From: Lepidurus packardi
Taxonomy: Eukaryota > Arthropoda > Branchiopoda > Notostraca > Triopsidae
Direction of reading: 5' to 3'
Assembly: GCA_023053545.1 (NCBI GenBank)
Contig: JAKZAN010000004.1
Coordinates: 3,348,001-3,412,000, forward strand
DNA: 64,000 bases
The number at the start of each line of letters is the position of its first letter. The first letter of the stretch is position 1. The translations under genes and the position numbers were made by a program. This document shows positions 47,736 through 59,850 of the stretch, one piece after another. The notes beneath the pieces are model-generated. The model searched no databases, was not told the origin of the DNA, and was given only the letters and a program-made list of their open reading frames with translations.

Positions 47736-50700
47736 ACGTTCAATTGCATAGGATAATTCGTAACTATTAAATGTATGCAATTTCTTTTTAATATCTGTAT
47801 TTAATTCCTTTCCTCATTACTAGCAATCATTCCAAATTGATGGCAACCGATAGCAATTCTAGTTCTCCAACTGATCATCCCAGTTCCAAAGAGTTAACCC
47901 AAATTTACAGTGAAATTAAGGCAACGTTTGAATTGCAACTACAATTACCTAAACATCCTTACAAATTCTTCTTTAAACACTACATCGAGTCTACTTATAG
48001 ACAGAAATATATTCTGCACAGTCTCTATAGACATTCAAATGTATCTCAGGTTCTTTAAAGGCAGGATGTATACTCTATACAGTACAACGCGAAACGAAGA
48101 ATCTTCCCCGAACAGGCAAGTTAACAAGTTGACAAGCAAACTCTTAATGACTAATGAGTTTACGGATGAACCTCACAACTTTCCTATGCTCGACAACGTA
48201 CGCCAAACAAATCATCCCTTTCACCCCGCGCCCGCCATCCATCCCCTCCCACCCCAATACGCAAGAGTTTGGGGAGAAGTTTGTTTCGGCTGGGTGGCGT
48301 TGGGTGGGGGGTAAAGGGTGGGAATCTGGAAAACTCCTGATCCAAAGATTCCAACTCGATAAAAGCTTGATCCTTACTCTGCTCCACTATACGACAGTAT
48401 ATTACCCCCGGAATTTTCTTCCCTGATGTGGAGTTGCATCGCCCCGCACCGTATATACACTACACGAAGCAACGGACCCAATAAGGGAGCCAAAAGGGAA
48501 CTGCACGACTCTTTAATCACCCCAAAGCAGCAAGCAACACAACATTGCCATGGCTCACTGGCTTTTTTGGCGTCTGTCCGAGTTACTTTGGCAGCTCCAA
48601 TGAAGATGAATGGACTAGCAACATCACAAGGCCAAAAGAAAAAGAAAAAAGGAAGCTTTACAGCTTGATACAATTACTGCTTGCTCCCAGTTCTCTTCCT
48701 CTTGTTCCTCTTGTGTCTTGTGTCTTGGTGAGTGTCTTTCCAAACCCAAGACGAAACCCAAACAAGGAGCTTGTGCAGAAATAATGACACTGGGCCCATT
48801 TATACGCTCACTAATTTGTTTCCATCTCATTTTTCTTATTTTTTTCCTATGACAAACTCATAAAACTCACACTCGTATATCTTGCGATGCAATTTCCTCA
48901 GATCTCCTGAAAGGAAAAGGATTTTTTTTTGCGGGTGTGTGCAGAAATGAAGAGCGAATCTCAATTGTTCAATTGGACTCACCATCGTTACCCAAAGGAG
49001 GAAAGGAAGATTTTTTTACTGCTTTTTCTTTTAATAAGAAAGGAAACGGGTTCAATATGCTAATATCAAAACGTTATGCTATATGGTATGGCTGTTATGC
49101 ATTCCATGAGCCAAAAGAACAACAGCAGAGAAAGAAATAAAGGGGAAAAAAATACAAAAAAAGGGAGGGAAGAGGACAGCTTTTGTCATGTAGAACGTGC
49201 AAAATACCCCAGGGAGATTTCCCACATGCTCATCATTCGTTATAACGCCTTCTAAGTTGTAGTAGAGCTTCTTTTTTTGGGGAGAAGGTTTATCTCTCCA
49301 GAAACTTTGTTATACGCCCATTTTTCTCCCGTGAAATTGGGTACATTTCCCTCCCACAAAACCTTAGCACATAACATACACACACATCCCTCCATAAATG
49401 AGTTACGGTCCAAAACCTATGTTTTGCGTCCACCAATTAGGGAGTTCTGTGTGTGTGGGCTGCTTCTGCTACTAGGGGGGGGGGTCTTTTTGGTCTTCCA
49501 CAGTTGAGCTCGTCGAGTAACACATATAGAAGAAAGAAGTTGAAAAGTGAAAAAGAGTTAGTTCTTGAAAAGGCAATACAAGAGAATCCTGGAAGACAAG
49601 ATATCAAGCTAACAATACTAACAGACCTAACAAACTTGACTTCCAATTTTCCCATGAAGCGTCAAGATTGAGAATAGAGGCAAGGGAAAGACAAAGGAAG
49701 AGAAAAGCACTAAAAACTTTATTATGCTGGATTTCTTGTTATTTCTAAAGGTAGTACATGTTCTTTTTGTCTTAATACCCAGGCTTTTTGATGCCTATTC
49801 CAAGCAACTTTTCTAACATGACAGTTTGTACTCAAAAGACAAAGCTTTAGATCAAATAAATTCTCGTTTATAGAATAAAAAAAAATAAGTTGGAAGTCAT
49901 GTTTCGCCTAAATTGTGTTCCAGAAATGAGAACGAAATGTTGTCACGTACTGTTGTAAACCAGACTTCAAAGCATACCTTGACACTCAACACAGAATATT
50001 TCGAACAATGAATGTCCAAGAATTTGGGAATTCCCAAGACTACAAAGAGGCATATTTGGCCGAAAGAGCTATAGCCGCCTAAAAAAACAACAGGTTAATC
50101 TTTAATACAGTAAATAAAGTTAAAAATAGAGTAAAAAATATATTTCATTGCTACAAAGCATACCTCTGTGCGTGAAATAGTAATTGACTTATTAGAATCA
50201 TAAGATTAAGAAAATTTGAATTTGAACTTGCCGCGCGCCGTTGTGTGACGTACTGCACGTGGATGGAACAAAACTGACCCAACAAAATCAGACAGCCCGC
50301 TGATTGGCCCATACGCTTACATCAGAGGAAAATGGTCAAAGTTTTAAATTTCTCATTTTTACAGTTCAATTATTTTAGAAACCGCGTTAAACTTACGAAA
50401 TTTTTAACAAATTCCGTATAAAACTTTCTTGTAAAACTGTATTTTAACACTTTTAACAACGTGCAAGACAACTTCTGGTACTGGTAACCTTTTACGAGAT
50501 AAAATTACAAGAATATAATTTGAAGGTAATTCGTCATTTTTGAAATTTGTAGTAAAATATAGTAAATAAATAAAATATAGGAAAAGGGAATAAACCACAG
50601 TAAGCGGCATTGCAATTAGGCAAATATGAATAGTAAGCGTATTCGTTGAAAGTTTAAAGATTAAAAAAATGCAGTGTAGTGTACTCTGAAGCTTTATGAT

Positions 50701-53700
50701 AAATATGATTTATTTTCTATATGATTCTGAGCGATTCGGAAATCTTTTCCTACTTAGCTTTTAGGGTTCCGAAACCTGATCCGACGGTTCAAAGGTGACC
50801 CCCTTTTAACCGCAACACGGGAAACTGTTAATATTTAATACGAACAGGAAGAAATATGAAGAGAGGCAAAGTCATAAAAAACGATTTCCTAGCCCCCATT
50901 GAACTGTGTTATTTAATAGCTACTTAGATTCTGATGATCTTTATCAATTTTTCCAAGTATTCTACTCTCAAGATTGTATCTTTAAATGTTTAGTGCAATA
51001 CAGTTATTCTAATAAGTTATTGCAGAATTAACAAAATGTATTTTTCATTTGACTGTTAATTTTGTAATGAGGAAGAATGTCTGTTATTGGGTTTGAAAGG
51101 AAGTTTTGGATTTAGACGAAAAACTGTTCGAGAATAACATTTTAATTTACCTGAAAAAAAATATTGCAATATTCTGCATTTTCAAAAAGAGCAAAAAGCA
51201 TCGCAACGCTTTACTAAAACTTAATTAATTTCTTTAAGTTTCAAATTTGAAGTGACGTTATTGAAAGTCAGTAAAAGCGAGCACATATAGCCATGTCAGG
51301 GAGAGGGAGGCATAAGGTGACAGTAAATCTGATATCGATAATCGGAGAAAATGTACCCATCTAGAACCTTGGGAACTTATCAAATGTCATAGTTCAGTCC
51401 ATAAATAACGGGCCCGATGTCGTCCTCATCGGCATCTAAGGTATGATTTCCATTCATTTTATTCTCATGTTAATACCGAAATCATAGAGTATAGACGCAA
51501 CGCTTTATCCATATCTGCTACGTACTCGAGGACGAACGTTTTATGGTAATACTTGAAAGCACAAACGAAAACACTCAGAATATGAACGTCAGCGTCCGTT
51601 TATCACAACGTTCTCGGAACCTGACTTCAAACCTAACCTCAAGTACTGAAACAACTGAAACTCGAAAAAGAAAAGAAAACAATAACAATCTCTTCTTAAG
51701 CTTTGTCTTTTGACTCTCCCTATAAATCTCGTCTTCATCATTCCTGTAAAGCAAATTCAAAAGCTTAAGTGTTTCACGACCTCTCTATTTGTTTCTAAAG
51801 CTCCTTGCCCTTTTCAAAGCTTAGAGCAATTCCCAACTTTTTTTAATTACACGTGCAAATAAATAAATAAATAAGTTACATGCTCTCAGCACCAGAAAAT
51901 CTTAGAACGTGCTAATTACGCCAAACTAATCCTACCAAGGATGGCAACAGTAAAAGAAACCAAAAGTAGAACGTTTCCAGGTTTCCAGGGAATTATTACA
52001 CGGTTTGGCGTTAAATCCGCAGTTAATCGCTCAATTTTCTCTCTCCCCCTCTCGCTGGATTTGCCTTTTCCATTTCAGCTCCGAAATCTCATGTTTGCCC
52101 AACTTATGATGTGTCCCAAAGTCGAGTGCTACCATTAAAGGTTCCGCACGGACGCCTTGATTTTGCTTGTGCTGGTGCATATATTCCCGGAAAGCGGAAT
52201 CAAATCGAAGAAAAAAAATGCAAACAAAACTGCAAACCCAAAAAGCCTAAAAAGAAGGTTAAAAAAAAAACAGACAGCAAATTTTCAAAGCAACACTAGA
52301 AACGGGTTTCTTTTTGGATACGGTCGCCTGGTGCCACTAATCTCATCCTTTCGTGGGGGCTCAAGGCAAATACGCGAGAAAACGTGCGATGTCATCCCTG
52401 GCATACTAAAAAGAAACTTGCACTTGAACACGCCTACTTCCCACCGCCAACAATTCCGGGACTATCTCCCAATCCTAAACCCTAATTCACCTCACTTTCC
52501 TTTCCCCTCCCCCCTTTTTTCTTAGTACAAATCCCTGAAGAGAATCTCTTTCCCCCACCCCCCAAAGTTCGGTTCCTTCTTCTCCCCGCAAACACAAATT
52601 CAAATTCTAGACGCCTTTCATCTCAAGTCTTACATAAGGGAGAAGAAGCTCTCCAATTAAAAACTTGAAAGAAACCTTGCTGAAAGCCCCTTGGAGGGGC
52701 GAACAGCGGTCCTTCTTTTCTCTCTCTTTTTCTATTCCCAATAAGCTCCCCGTCCCCTTTTTTTAAAAGAAAAAGTATCCAATTTAAAGCTCGCGACCCA
52801 ACTGCTCCAAAATGTCGTTCCGCGATTCATTAGCATGGTCTCGACAACAAGAAATGCATGGCACGACAGCACTGCCGAGCAGGCATTGCGTAGTGTCACA
52901 GGCACGGCACTACACCAAGTCCCCTCGCGTTTGAATGTGAAAGAGGCGGAGCTTATTGTCACGTTAATAGGTTTGGTCACACTCTCGTGAAGCCCGGCAA
53001 AAATAACGACAAAAAGCTCAAAAACTGACACCAACACGAGCGCCGTCGACGTGTCTTAAAAAATCGGTTCTCCCCTGTTAAAAAAGGGAATTTACGAGAA
53101 AAAATAATATAAAAAATAAAACTGAAAGAAAAGAAGACGAGCTGTACTACGGGCTCAAACTAACGGAGCGCGAAGAGGACGGCAATGGTCGTCGTCGAGC
53201 AAAGCACAACTCGGGAAGAAAACGAGAAGAGGAGGCTGGGAGCAAAAGAGTGAGCGAGGAAGATCGATGAGCCGGAAAATGGCCTCATGACGTTCGATCT
53301 CCCATCCGATCACCCCCTGTCCCCCTCCCGTATACTTCCACCTTTCACATTATACAGCCCTACCGAGATGGAAAGCTATATAGGCCTAGATTAGGCTAAA
53401 AGGTTTGCCGTTTGTTCCTACCCCCTTTTACTATCAACCTCTTTTCTCCCTTCCCCAAACCTCCGCCTCACCGGAAAGAAAAAAATCCGATTTCCGCGGA
53501 ATACCGAATTTCTGGGATTTTAAAACACAAGGGCTTCTTCTTCTCACTTTTTCCCTTTCCCCAACTGCCGTTGACACGAAATATAAGGCAAGAATGCAAG
53601 AAGGGTGGGTACTCAAAATTCATTGTTGGGAGCTTTCGGAGCCGTCCAAGCCATCCCATACCAGCATTCATTGTTGAGCCAAAAGAGGGGCTTTGCTGCG

Positions 53701-54761
53701 GTACGGGTTGCTGCAAGCAGGCTCTCTTGCCTGTGGCGGAAATCAATAGGCACTCATAGACGCCAGCGGAACAGAACAGACTTTGGAACTCGGAACTCTA
53801 AGCAAAGGAAAAGCACATAACCCTCTTTTTTGCGTCCCAAGACGCTGCATTCGCCATTGGCATCTTGTCTACTGTACTTGGAGAAGTTTGGGGGATGGCG
53901 GTGAAGAAAACACTCACCGGGAACGAATGAAATTTCCCCCTCCTCTTTATTTAGTTCTCCTTAGCGAAAACGGAAAAAAGACGACGGATTTCCCTATATC
54001 AATCTCGTACAAAGTCGCAACCTGTCGTGGAAGTAAAAGGTGCCAGCTGTCGACAACATGGATTCTAAGTTTGAACCGAGATTAAAAACGTCACCTCTGC
54101 AGCACTCCACACGAGTTTGAAACTTGTTCCGGGAAGCTGGCCGAAATTTGAACGCAGAATGTTACCTGACAATGGCAGAAATACCTCCCCTCCCTCCGAC
54201 TCTCTTCAAAGCCTCCTCGGAAAGGCAACAAGACCGCTTTGTCATCCTAGGAGGTTTTAAAGCTGTTTGCTGGTGGAAATCTGCATAGTCGGCATCAATT
54301 CAACTGCTAGCCCTTTCACGTCCTCGCTCTGTCTCTATCTCTCACACAACTAGTGGATTTCTGCTTAAGTTTCCTTTCTATTTCCTCTCATTCTTCGGTT
54401 TACTATGACTGCCGATTCGGTAGTTCATGTCTTGTATTACAACACAAAGCCAATTGCCGTGTTCGATCTATATCGAAAAACGACGAATAACGACTTGGAG
54501 TGGCGGGAAAAAATAAAAAAAAAAGAAACGTGAAGAATGAAAGGAACCACGACACAAACACTCGTCAATTACACAGCTACACGTCATAAGCTCTGCTTCA
54601 CAAAAAAAAATTCTTACAAAGGATATTTTGATTTTCCTTTTTTTTAAAAAGCAGAATTTCCAAACCAGATGTGAAGCAAATCTTTGCAAAAATCTTCCCT
54701 TTCTTGAATAAAAATAAAATACACTAGAAAACAACATGAACAGTCCCCCACCCAAACTGTC

Positions 54762-57751
54762 TCAGTATTTATATTTTCCTTCTTTTAGTTTTTTTTCGCT
54801 TCCGTGTTTTTCTTTTCTTTCGATCACCACCTTAGTGTTAACGGCGTGAATCCCTGTCCCGGTCACGCTCACGGTCTCTATCTCCGCCGCCGCCACGGCG
54901 ATCTCGGTCTCTGTCCCCTCCACGATCCCTTTCGCGATCCGGTCACCGCGATCGCCACGATCTCCGCGATCGCCACGATCACCACCACGATCCCCTCGAT
55001 CTCGGTCTCCGCGTTGGTAGTCTCGGTCCCGCCCACCACCTCCGCCTCGACGACTGGAATACCCGCCCCCTCCTCCATTAGGACTGCGGGAGCGCTGTCG
55101 GCGACGACGATCCGGCGACCTGCTCCATGTGGGTTGCATCAGGTTGGAAGAGAAATAACAAGGACTTCACTAGATAATGCACATTTGATTCACCTGTTTG
55201 CCAATTGAAAGTTTTAAAGTGTTATTTTGCATACTCCCGCCCTCGCTTCTCCCACGTAATAACATTTTCTAAAGGTTTTCTTTAATTTTTTTTTTTAAAT
55301 TCGGAAAATATGTAAAAAAAATAAATAAATAAAATAGTTTTTTTTTTTTACCAAGAAAAAGGCGGGGCTTGGCTTATATACTTAAGAAATTGGAGCTGCT
55401 TTTTTTCTCTGGGGTTTCTTACCTTTCAGGTTGGGAAAACGAGCCATTTTTTCAGCCTATACCAAACTCAATCTAAGTTTTGCTTTAAGCCACGCCCCAC
55501 CCCTGATCTGTTTTGCTTTGCAGCTGCGCCAAGAAACACCCCCACTAGGCTGCAAAACTTTTGTGTGTGCGCCGCCACGGCCTCTCGTGATTTTTTTGCA
55601 GCATTCCCAGCCAGCCAACCAAAGCCACAACAACCAAGTACCATTTTGACCACGTACCAACGAACCATATGACCACGTGTTGAGAAACTCTCAATTCTCA
55701 ATCACCGTACAACAATACACAGCCACATCCTATATAACATAACAACGTAACGTACTCGCAATATCAAAAACTCTATTTTTTAAAAAAGGAAAAAATCAAC
55801 TTTTTTGTTTGCATGAGATTAATAGAATTTCTTGTTTAATACTAAGTTAAATTTTTGTTCTTCTCCTTTACTTAAACAAATAAATAAATAAAAAAAATAT
55901 ACAAGTCGCATCTTCATTAAAAAGGAAAGCTATATTACCAAGCTGGGAATAAGAGAGCTAGGGAAATTTGAGCCCCCAAAAGAGCAAGAAACGCCCTTTT
56001 TGGGTTAGTTTTTACTACTATCTGGCCAGTCATGTTCACGTTTTGGTAATTACAGTCCTGTCCCTGGGCAAGAGACATTAAGTTAATGGGTGCGGACTAA
56101 TTGCTTTTTCTTGGAAAAACCTCTTTGGACTCGCTTACCGAAAGTAATTGCCGATGCCAAGCGACATTTACCAAAAACGCTAAAGATTGTTTTTTTAAAT
56201 ACGAATTCTGCCAGTTTAGCTTACGGAATATCGATAATGTGTATACACAGAAACGCAAATTAACGATGGAAGCCGACAAAAAAGAGTTAATTAACCCAAA
56301 GAAATTTGGTTCTTATCCCAGGCTCCACCCCACCAAAGTTTACAGCATTCTTCATGTGGGGGTAATAAGAGTATTAAGGACCATGAAGAGTCATTTTTCC
56401 TTCCCTAAAGAAGTGCACCTAACGAGGGCTCATTTTTAGTTGAAGATGAAGCTTTCCATGAATGATAGGAGCTCTGGTAAGATAAACCCAGTGATTTCTT
56501 GGACAGTAATAGAAAGGACCAGGCAAGCTTCCTCCTAAACCACAGAGGTTCGCGAAGATCAGGCTACCAATTAAAAGGAGCGACCTTTATGAATGCATCA
56601 TCTTACTTTGTTGAATAACTCAGAAAGTTGAACTTTCCAACGGAAAAGAAAAATACTAAGCGCGAGTTGGCTTCTAGAGATGACAGAAGTACTTCTTGTA
56701 CAAAACTTGAGAAGATTTTTATACTTTACCTTCTGCAGCTAAATTGCTAGCTTCAGAAAGCATACTGCTTTAATTCGGGGAGGGGGATAAAAGGAATATA
56801 CAGGAATAAAAAAAAAATAGAGTAGTCGTCGGCTTTTGTCTGTTTTCTTAAATTCGGAGGCAGGATAGTTATGCGACAATCAAAACAGCTATCAAAGAAG
56901 AGGGGAAGCCTCGTCTTCAAGGAAATGGATCATCAAGGTTATTAGTTCCAAAAGTCGACGGCGGAGAGAACCCAATGACTAGCTGGTAAAACTATAGACG
57001 TAAAAAGTTTGTGTTTTGGGAGCACAAAACGCCTTGTCCTTGGCTAGTTTGGCTAAGGCTTTTAGGGGCCCATTCGAAGTTTGATGCAAACTCGCAAGGG
57101 AGCTTGTTCCACATTTTATCTACTTATGCATATTTACCTCGACGGAGGGCGACGGTAGCCATACAAGGAGCCAATACAGTCGCGGGCAAAATGGCCGGTT
57201 CTTCCACATTGGTAGCATCGTATACCCTTGCCGGATGCTACGTCTCTGGATTCTCGTCTCGGACGCGCTTCAGAGACGGTGATTCGAGTGCCATTGATCG
57301 TTCTGAGAATAACAAAGGCAAATACAAAATTGGTACTTCAGGCAGTGTAAGAGAACAGGTTGACGAGATCTAGTACGTACAAGCCATTGCAAGCTTTCAT
57401 AGCTTCTTCAGCTTCGGATATGCGTTTGAAGACCACGAAAGCAAACATGGGAGGATAACGAGCTACCCAGATTTCAGCGATCTTCCCATACTTCTCAAAG
57501 GCTCGCTCGAGGTCACGCTTTCCAACTTCATTGCCTATAAAAACAGAAGAGAAAAATTGATCCACTCAAAGATTTACCGTTGTCGATTGTTTACCTATTT
57601 CACCGATATGTAGACGACAATGCCGGATATCTTCTACACTAACGCTGCGGCTACGACTTCTACTCCGTGAACGCCGATCTGGACTTTTTGACTTGGAACG
57701 GCTCCTACTCCTGCTTTTACTGTCTGCAGAGGAGCTCCGGGAAGAACTCAT
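54762..57751 (-). CDS. SRSF7: SR-family splicing factor, SRSF7-like (RRM, CCHC zinc knuckle, RS tail)
   Basis: A nuclear pre-mRNA splicing and mRNA export factor (family knowledge). Exons on the minus strand: 57751-57595, 57534-57381, 57302-57138 and 55119 to the end; the joints are in frame. The N-terminus is RS-rich (SRSRSRSRS), which is unusual because SRSF7 starts directly with its RRM. The RRM follows (CRLHIGEIG, LERAFEKYGKIAEIWVARYP, FAFVVFK). A CCHC zinc knuckle reads CYQCGRTGHFARDC. The last exon starts RSPDRRRRQRSRSPNGGGG and goes into GDRGDRGDR repeats. Read as given, the frame then leaves the SR pattern near 54940 (RIAKGIVEGT) and stops at 54762. Shifting the frame there by one base gives a typical RD/RE tail ending DSRR at 54838. 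A one-base deletion or base-calling error is the likely reason. Length is about 250 residues, as in SRSF7 (238). Confidence 0.9.
54915..55015. repeat. In-frame GATCGTGGC/GATCGCGGA coding minisatellite
   Basis: Nine-base units encode GDR triplets in the last SRSF7-like exon. Such arrays slip easily, and the suspected frameshift lies at their downstream edge. Confidence 0.8.
55120..57137 (-). other. SRSF7-like intron 3 (2.0 kb)
   Basis: This intron is far longer than the other two introns of the gene (60 and 78 bp). In vertebrate SR genes, including SRSF7, a long intron like this often hides an autoregulatory poison exon. I could not identify one by eye. No other gene is recognised inside. Confidence 0.7.
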
Positions 57752-58065
57752 TATATTTTATGTTATTTTACACGCGGATGACACTAGATAACTTGGATAT
57801 CCACCATTTGATGTTAGCGTAAGAGACAAAAAATACACAAGCAAGATGGCTGCAACGGGCTTAAGATGTTAAGCCCCGCCTTCCAGCTTGTTCAAAATAA
57901 TAATATTGTTTAGCTGCATCCTACGCCACCTGTAAAGGAATTGGTTCAACTGTATAAGAACGTCATCTAGTATGCCCAAACAATACGAAATGCTCTTCGT
58001 GTTCGTCGTGGTGACTGCTGGTGGACGGGAATTACTAAGCAAGTCCAAGTAAAATAACCAAAAAG
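57752..58065. promoter_or_regulatory. Shared divergent promoter region, SRSF7-like / eIF3M
   Basis: Only 314 bp separate the two start codons on opposite strands, so both 5' UTRs and promoters must fit here. There is an AAGATGGCTGC match to the YY1-type element at 57843-57853, common in housekeeping promoters. I see no clear TATA box. The bidirectional promoter is an inference from spacing. Confidence 0.6.
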
Positions 58066-59634
58066 ATGAGTCTAGCGTCATTTATTGACTTGACGATTGA
58101 TGCACAGGTAATTCATACACCAAAAAATATAAAAGCAATGTTCCTTACGATTGGAATGTTTCATTTTCCAGGCAAGAGAGCTGTACGAATATTATGAAGC
58201 TCTGGGAGCCAAACTGACACCTTTTCCACCAACTCCAAATGAAGATGATCATCGTGTTTTAGAGGAACTCTTGCCTCAATTCACCAGCATCGTGAAGGTC
58301 TGCGACTTGTGTTTCAAGGATAAGAGCGAAACGGAAGTAGACAGCATCTTGAACAGTATCGTCTCCATGCTGGTTTTGGTAACAATTTTCCATATTACTT
58401 GCTTCCTTTTGATAACTGAAATTCTTCATAGTTGCCAGCCAGCAAAGCCGAGCCGCTCATACTGACATTTTGCGAAAAAATTACGGAAGCTAGTACTACG
58501 AAATTGGGTCAAGTTTGCCTCAAAGTGTAAGTTAAGATAATGGAGACAAACAACACTTTTCTTAAAAATAAAAATAATTTCCTGTGACTTTTTATGCAAT
58601 ATCTAGGCTCTGGCTCTTGTTTCATGCTCTGGACACTGCCTCGCCTTTCCGGTTCCATGTGTACTATCATTTGGTCCAAGTGGCGGGTCGTACCGACCAA
58701 GTCAAAGCCGTTTTTTCTGACATTGAGAAACTGAAAAGCCAATTGGGACCATGCCATCCTAGCAATGAGCAGATGCAGAAACTGCTTCGCGTAGTGCACG
58801 AGGCCCTTCTCGCCTGCAGACAAAGGTTTTTTTTTTTTCAAATGTCCACACTGTAAACCGTTTCACTGTAATTCTCTTTTTTTGTAATAGTGAGTCGGCC
58901 TCCAAAGTTATGCTCGAGCTCTTGAGCACTTACACCACGGAAAATGCATCTCAAGCGCGAGAAGAAGCACAGCGTTGCATTGTAGCCTCTTTAGCTGATC
59001 CAAGTAGTTTTCTCTTGGATCATTTACTGGCTCTGCAACCCGTTAAAGTCTTGGAAGGAGCCTTGTTGCACGACCTGCTCACGATTTTCGTGTCTGATCA
59101 GTTGCAGGCCTACCTTAAGTTCTATCAAGACCATAAAGACTTCATTGATTCTTTAGGTAACGTTTAACTTCACTAGCGAAAGTATTTCTTATCAAACAAA
59201 TGCCTTCTTTTTTAAGGTTTGAAGCATGACCAAAACATTAAGAAAATGCGACTTCTCACTTTCATGCAAATGGCTGAAGGTGCTATGGAAATATCCTTTG
59301 ATTCGCTCCAACAGCAGTTGCAACTGAAAGAAGAAGAAGTAGAAGAATTCGTAATTGAAGGTATTTTTTGTTAATAATTTCTTAACGTTTTTAATCTTAT
59401 GAATTCGTGGGCCGTTTTATAGTGCTTAAAACGAAGCTAGTACGTGCCCGAATGGATCAATCCACACGTAAAGTTTTGGTTTTCTCAACCATGCATAGAA
59501 CCTTTGGTAAAGCGCATTGGCAGCAACTGCGTGACTATTTGACCGCCTGGAGAGGCAATTTGCATCAAGTGCGAGAATCCATGGCTACCGTGGTCAACGA
59601 ACAGGCGGAATTAATGCTCCAGCTCCAAGTTTGA
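58066..59634 (+). CDS. EIF3M: Eukaryotic translation initiation factor 3 subunit M
   Basis: A PCI-domain subunit of the eIF3 complex, which binds the 40S ribosome during cytosolic translation initiation (family knowledge). Exons: 58066-58107, 58172-58378, 58432-58526, 58607-58825, 58891-59156, 59217-59360, 59423-59634. Total is 1,185 nt, 394 residues, all joints in frame; human eIF3M has 374. Diagnostic stretches are [60 protein letters not shown] and [12 protein letters not shown], and the tail motif [16 protein letters not shown]. The PCI domain spans about residues 215-340. All introns are 53-80 bp. The ATG at 58066 gives the family-like start MSLASFIDL. Confidence 0.97.
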
Positions 59635-59850
59635 GTGTAATCTTGTATTTTGATCAAGAAAGCCAATACAATACAAATCGGTGTTGGTCAAGCCTATCCA
59701 AAGTTAACTAAATTTTTTGCAACATCTTGTCATTTTACCGTTCATAAAAGCTTCCGTCGTGTTTATAAAAGTTACCATCTAGCGGCGAAGATGCTAAACT
59801 CAATTGGAACGGCAATAATGATATTTTCACGTGCTAAATAAATCCGAAAA

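Larger units (their letters stand above)
43698..54761. other. 11-kb region without recognisable gene
   Basis: This lies upstream of TMTC2 and downstream of the SRSF7-like gene. Apart from two transposon relics and poly-G/C runs (45274-45283, 46266-46280, 49475-49484) I see only short open frames with no family resemblance. Several begin at GTG or TTG rather than ATG. It should contain the TMTC2 promoter and 5' UTR. Confidence 0.5.

Noticed and set aside
52732-53037. 101-codon minus-strand frame with a hydrophobic start resembling a signal peptide, and an open plus-strand frame opposite
   Set aside because: The apparent start is GTG. Both strands are open over the same stretch and neither has a recognisable family or splice partner.
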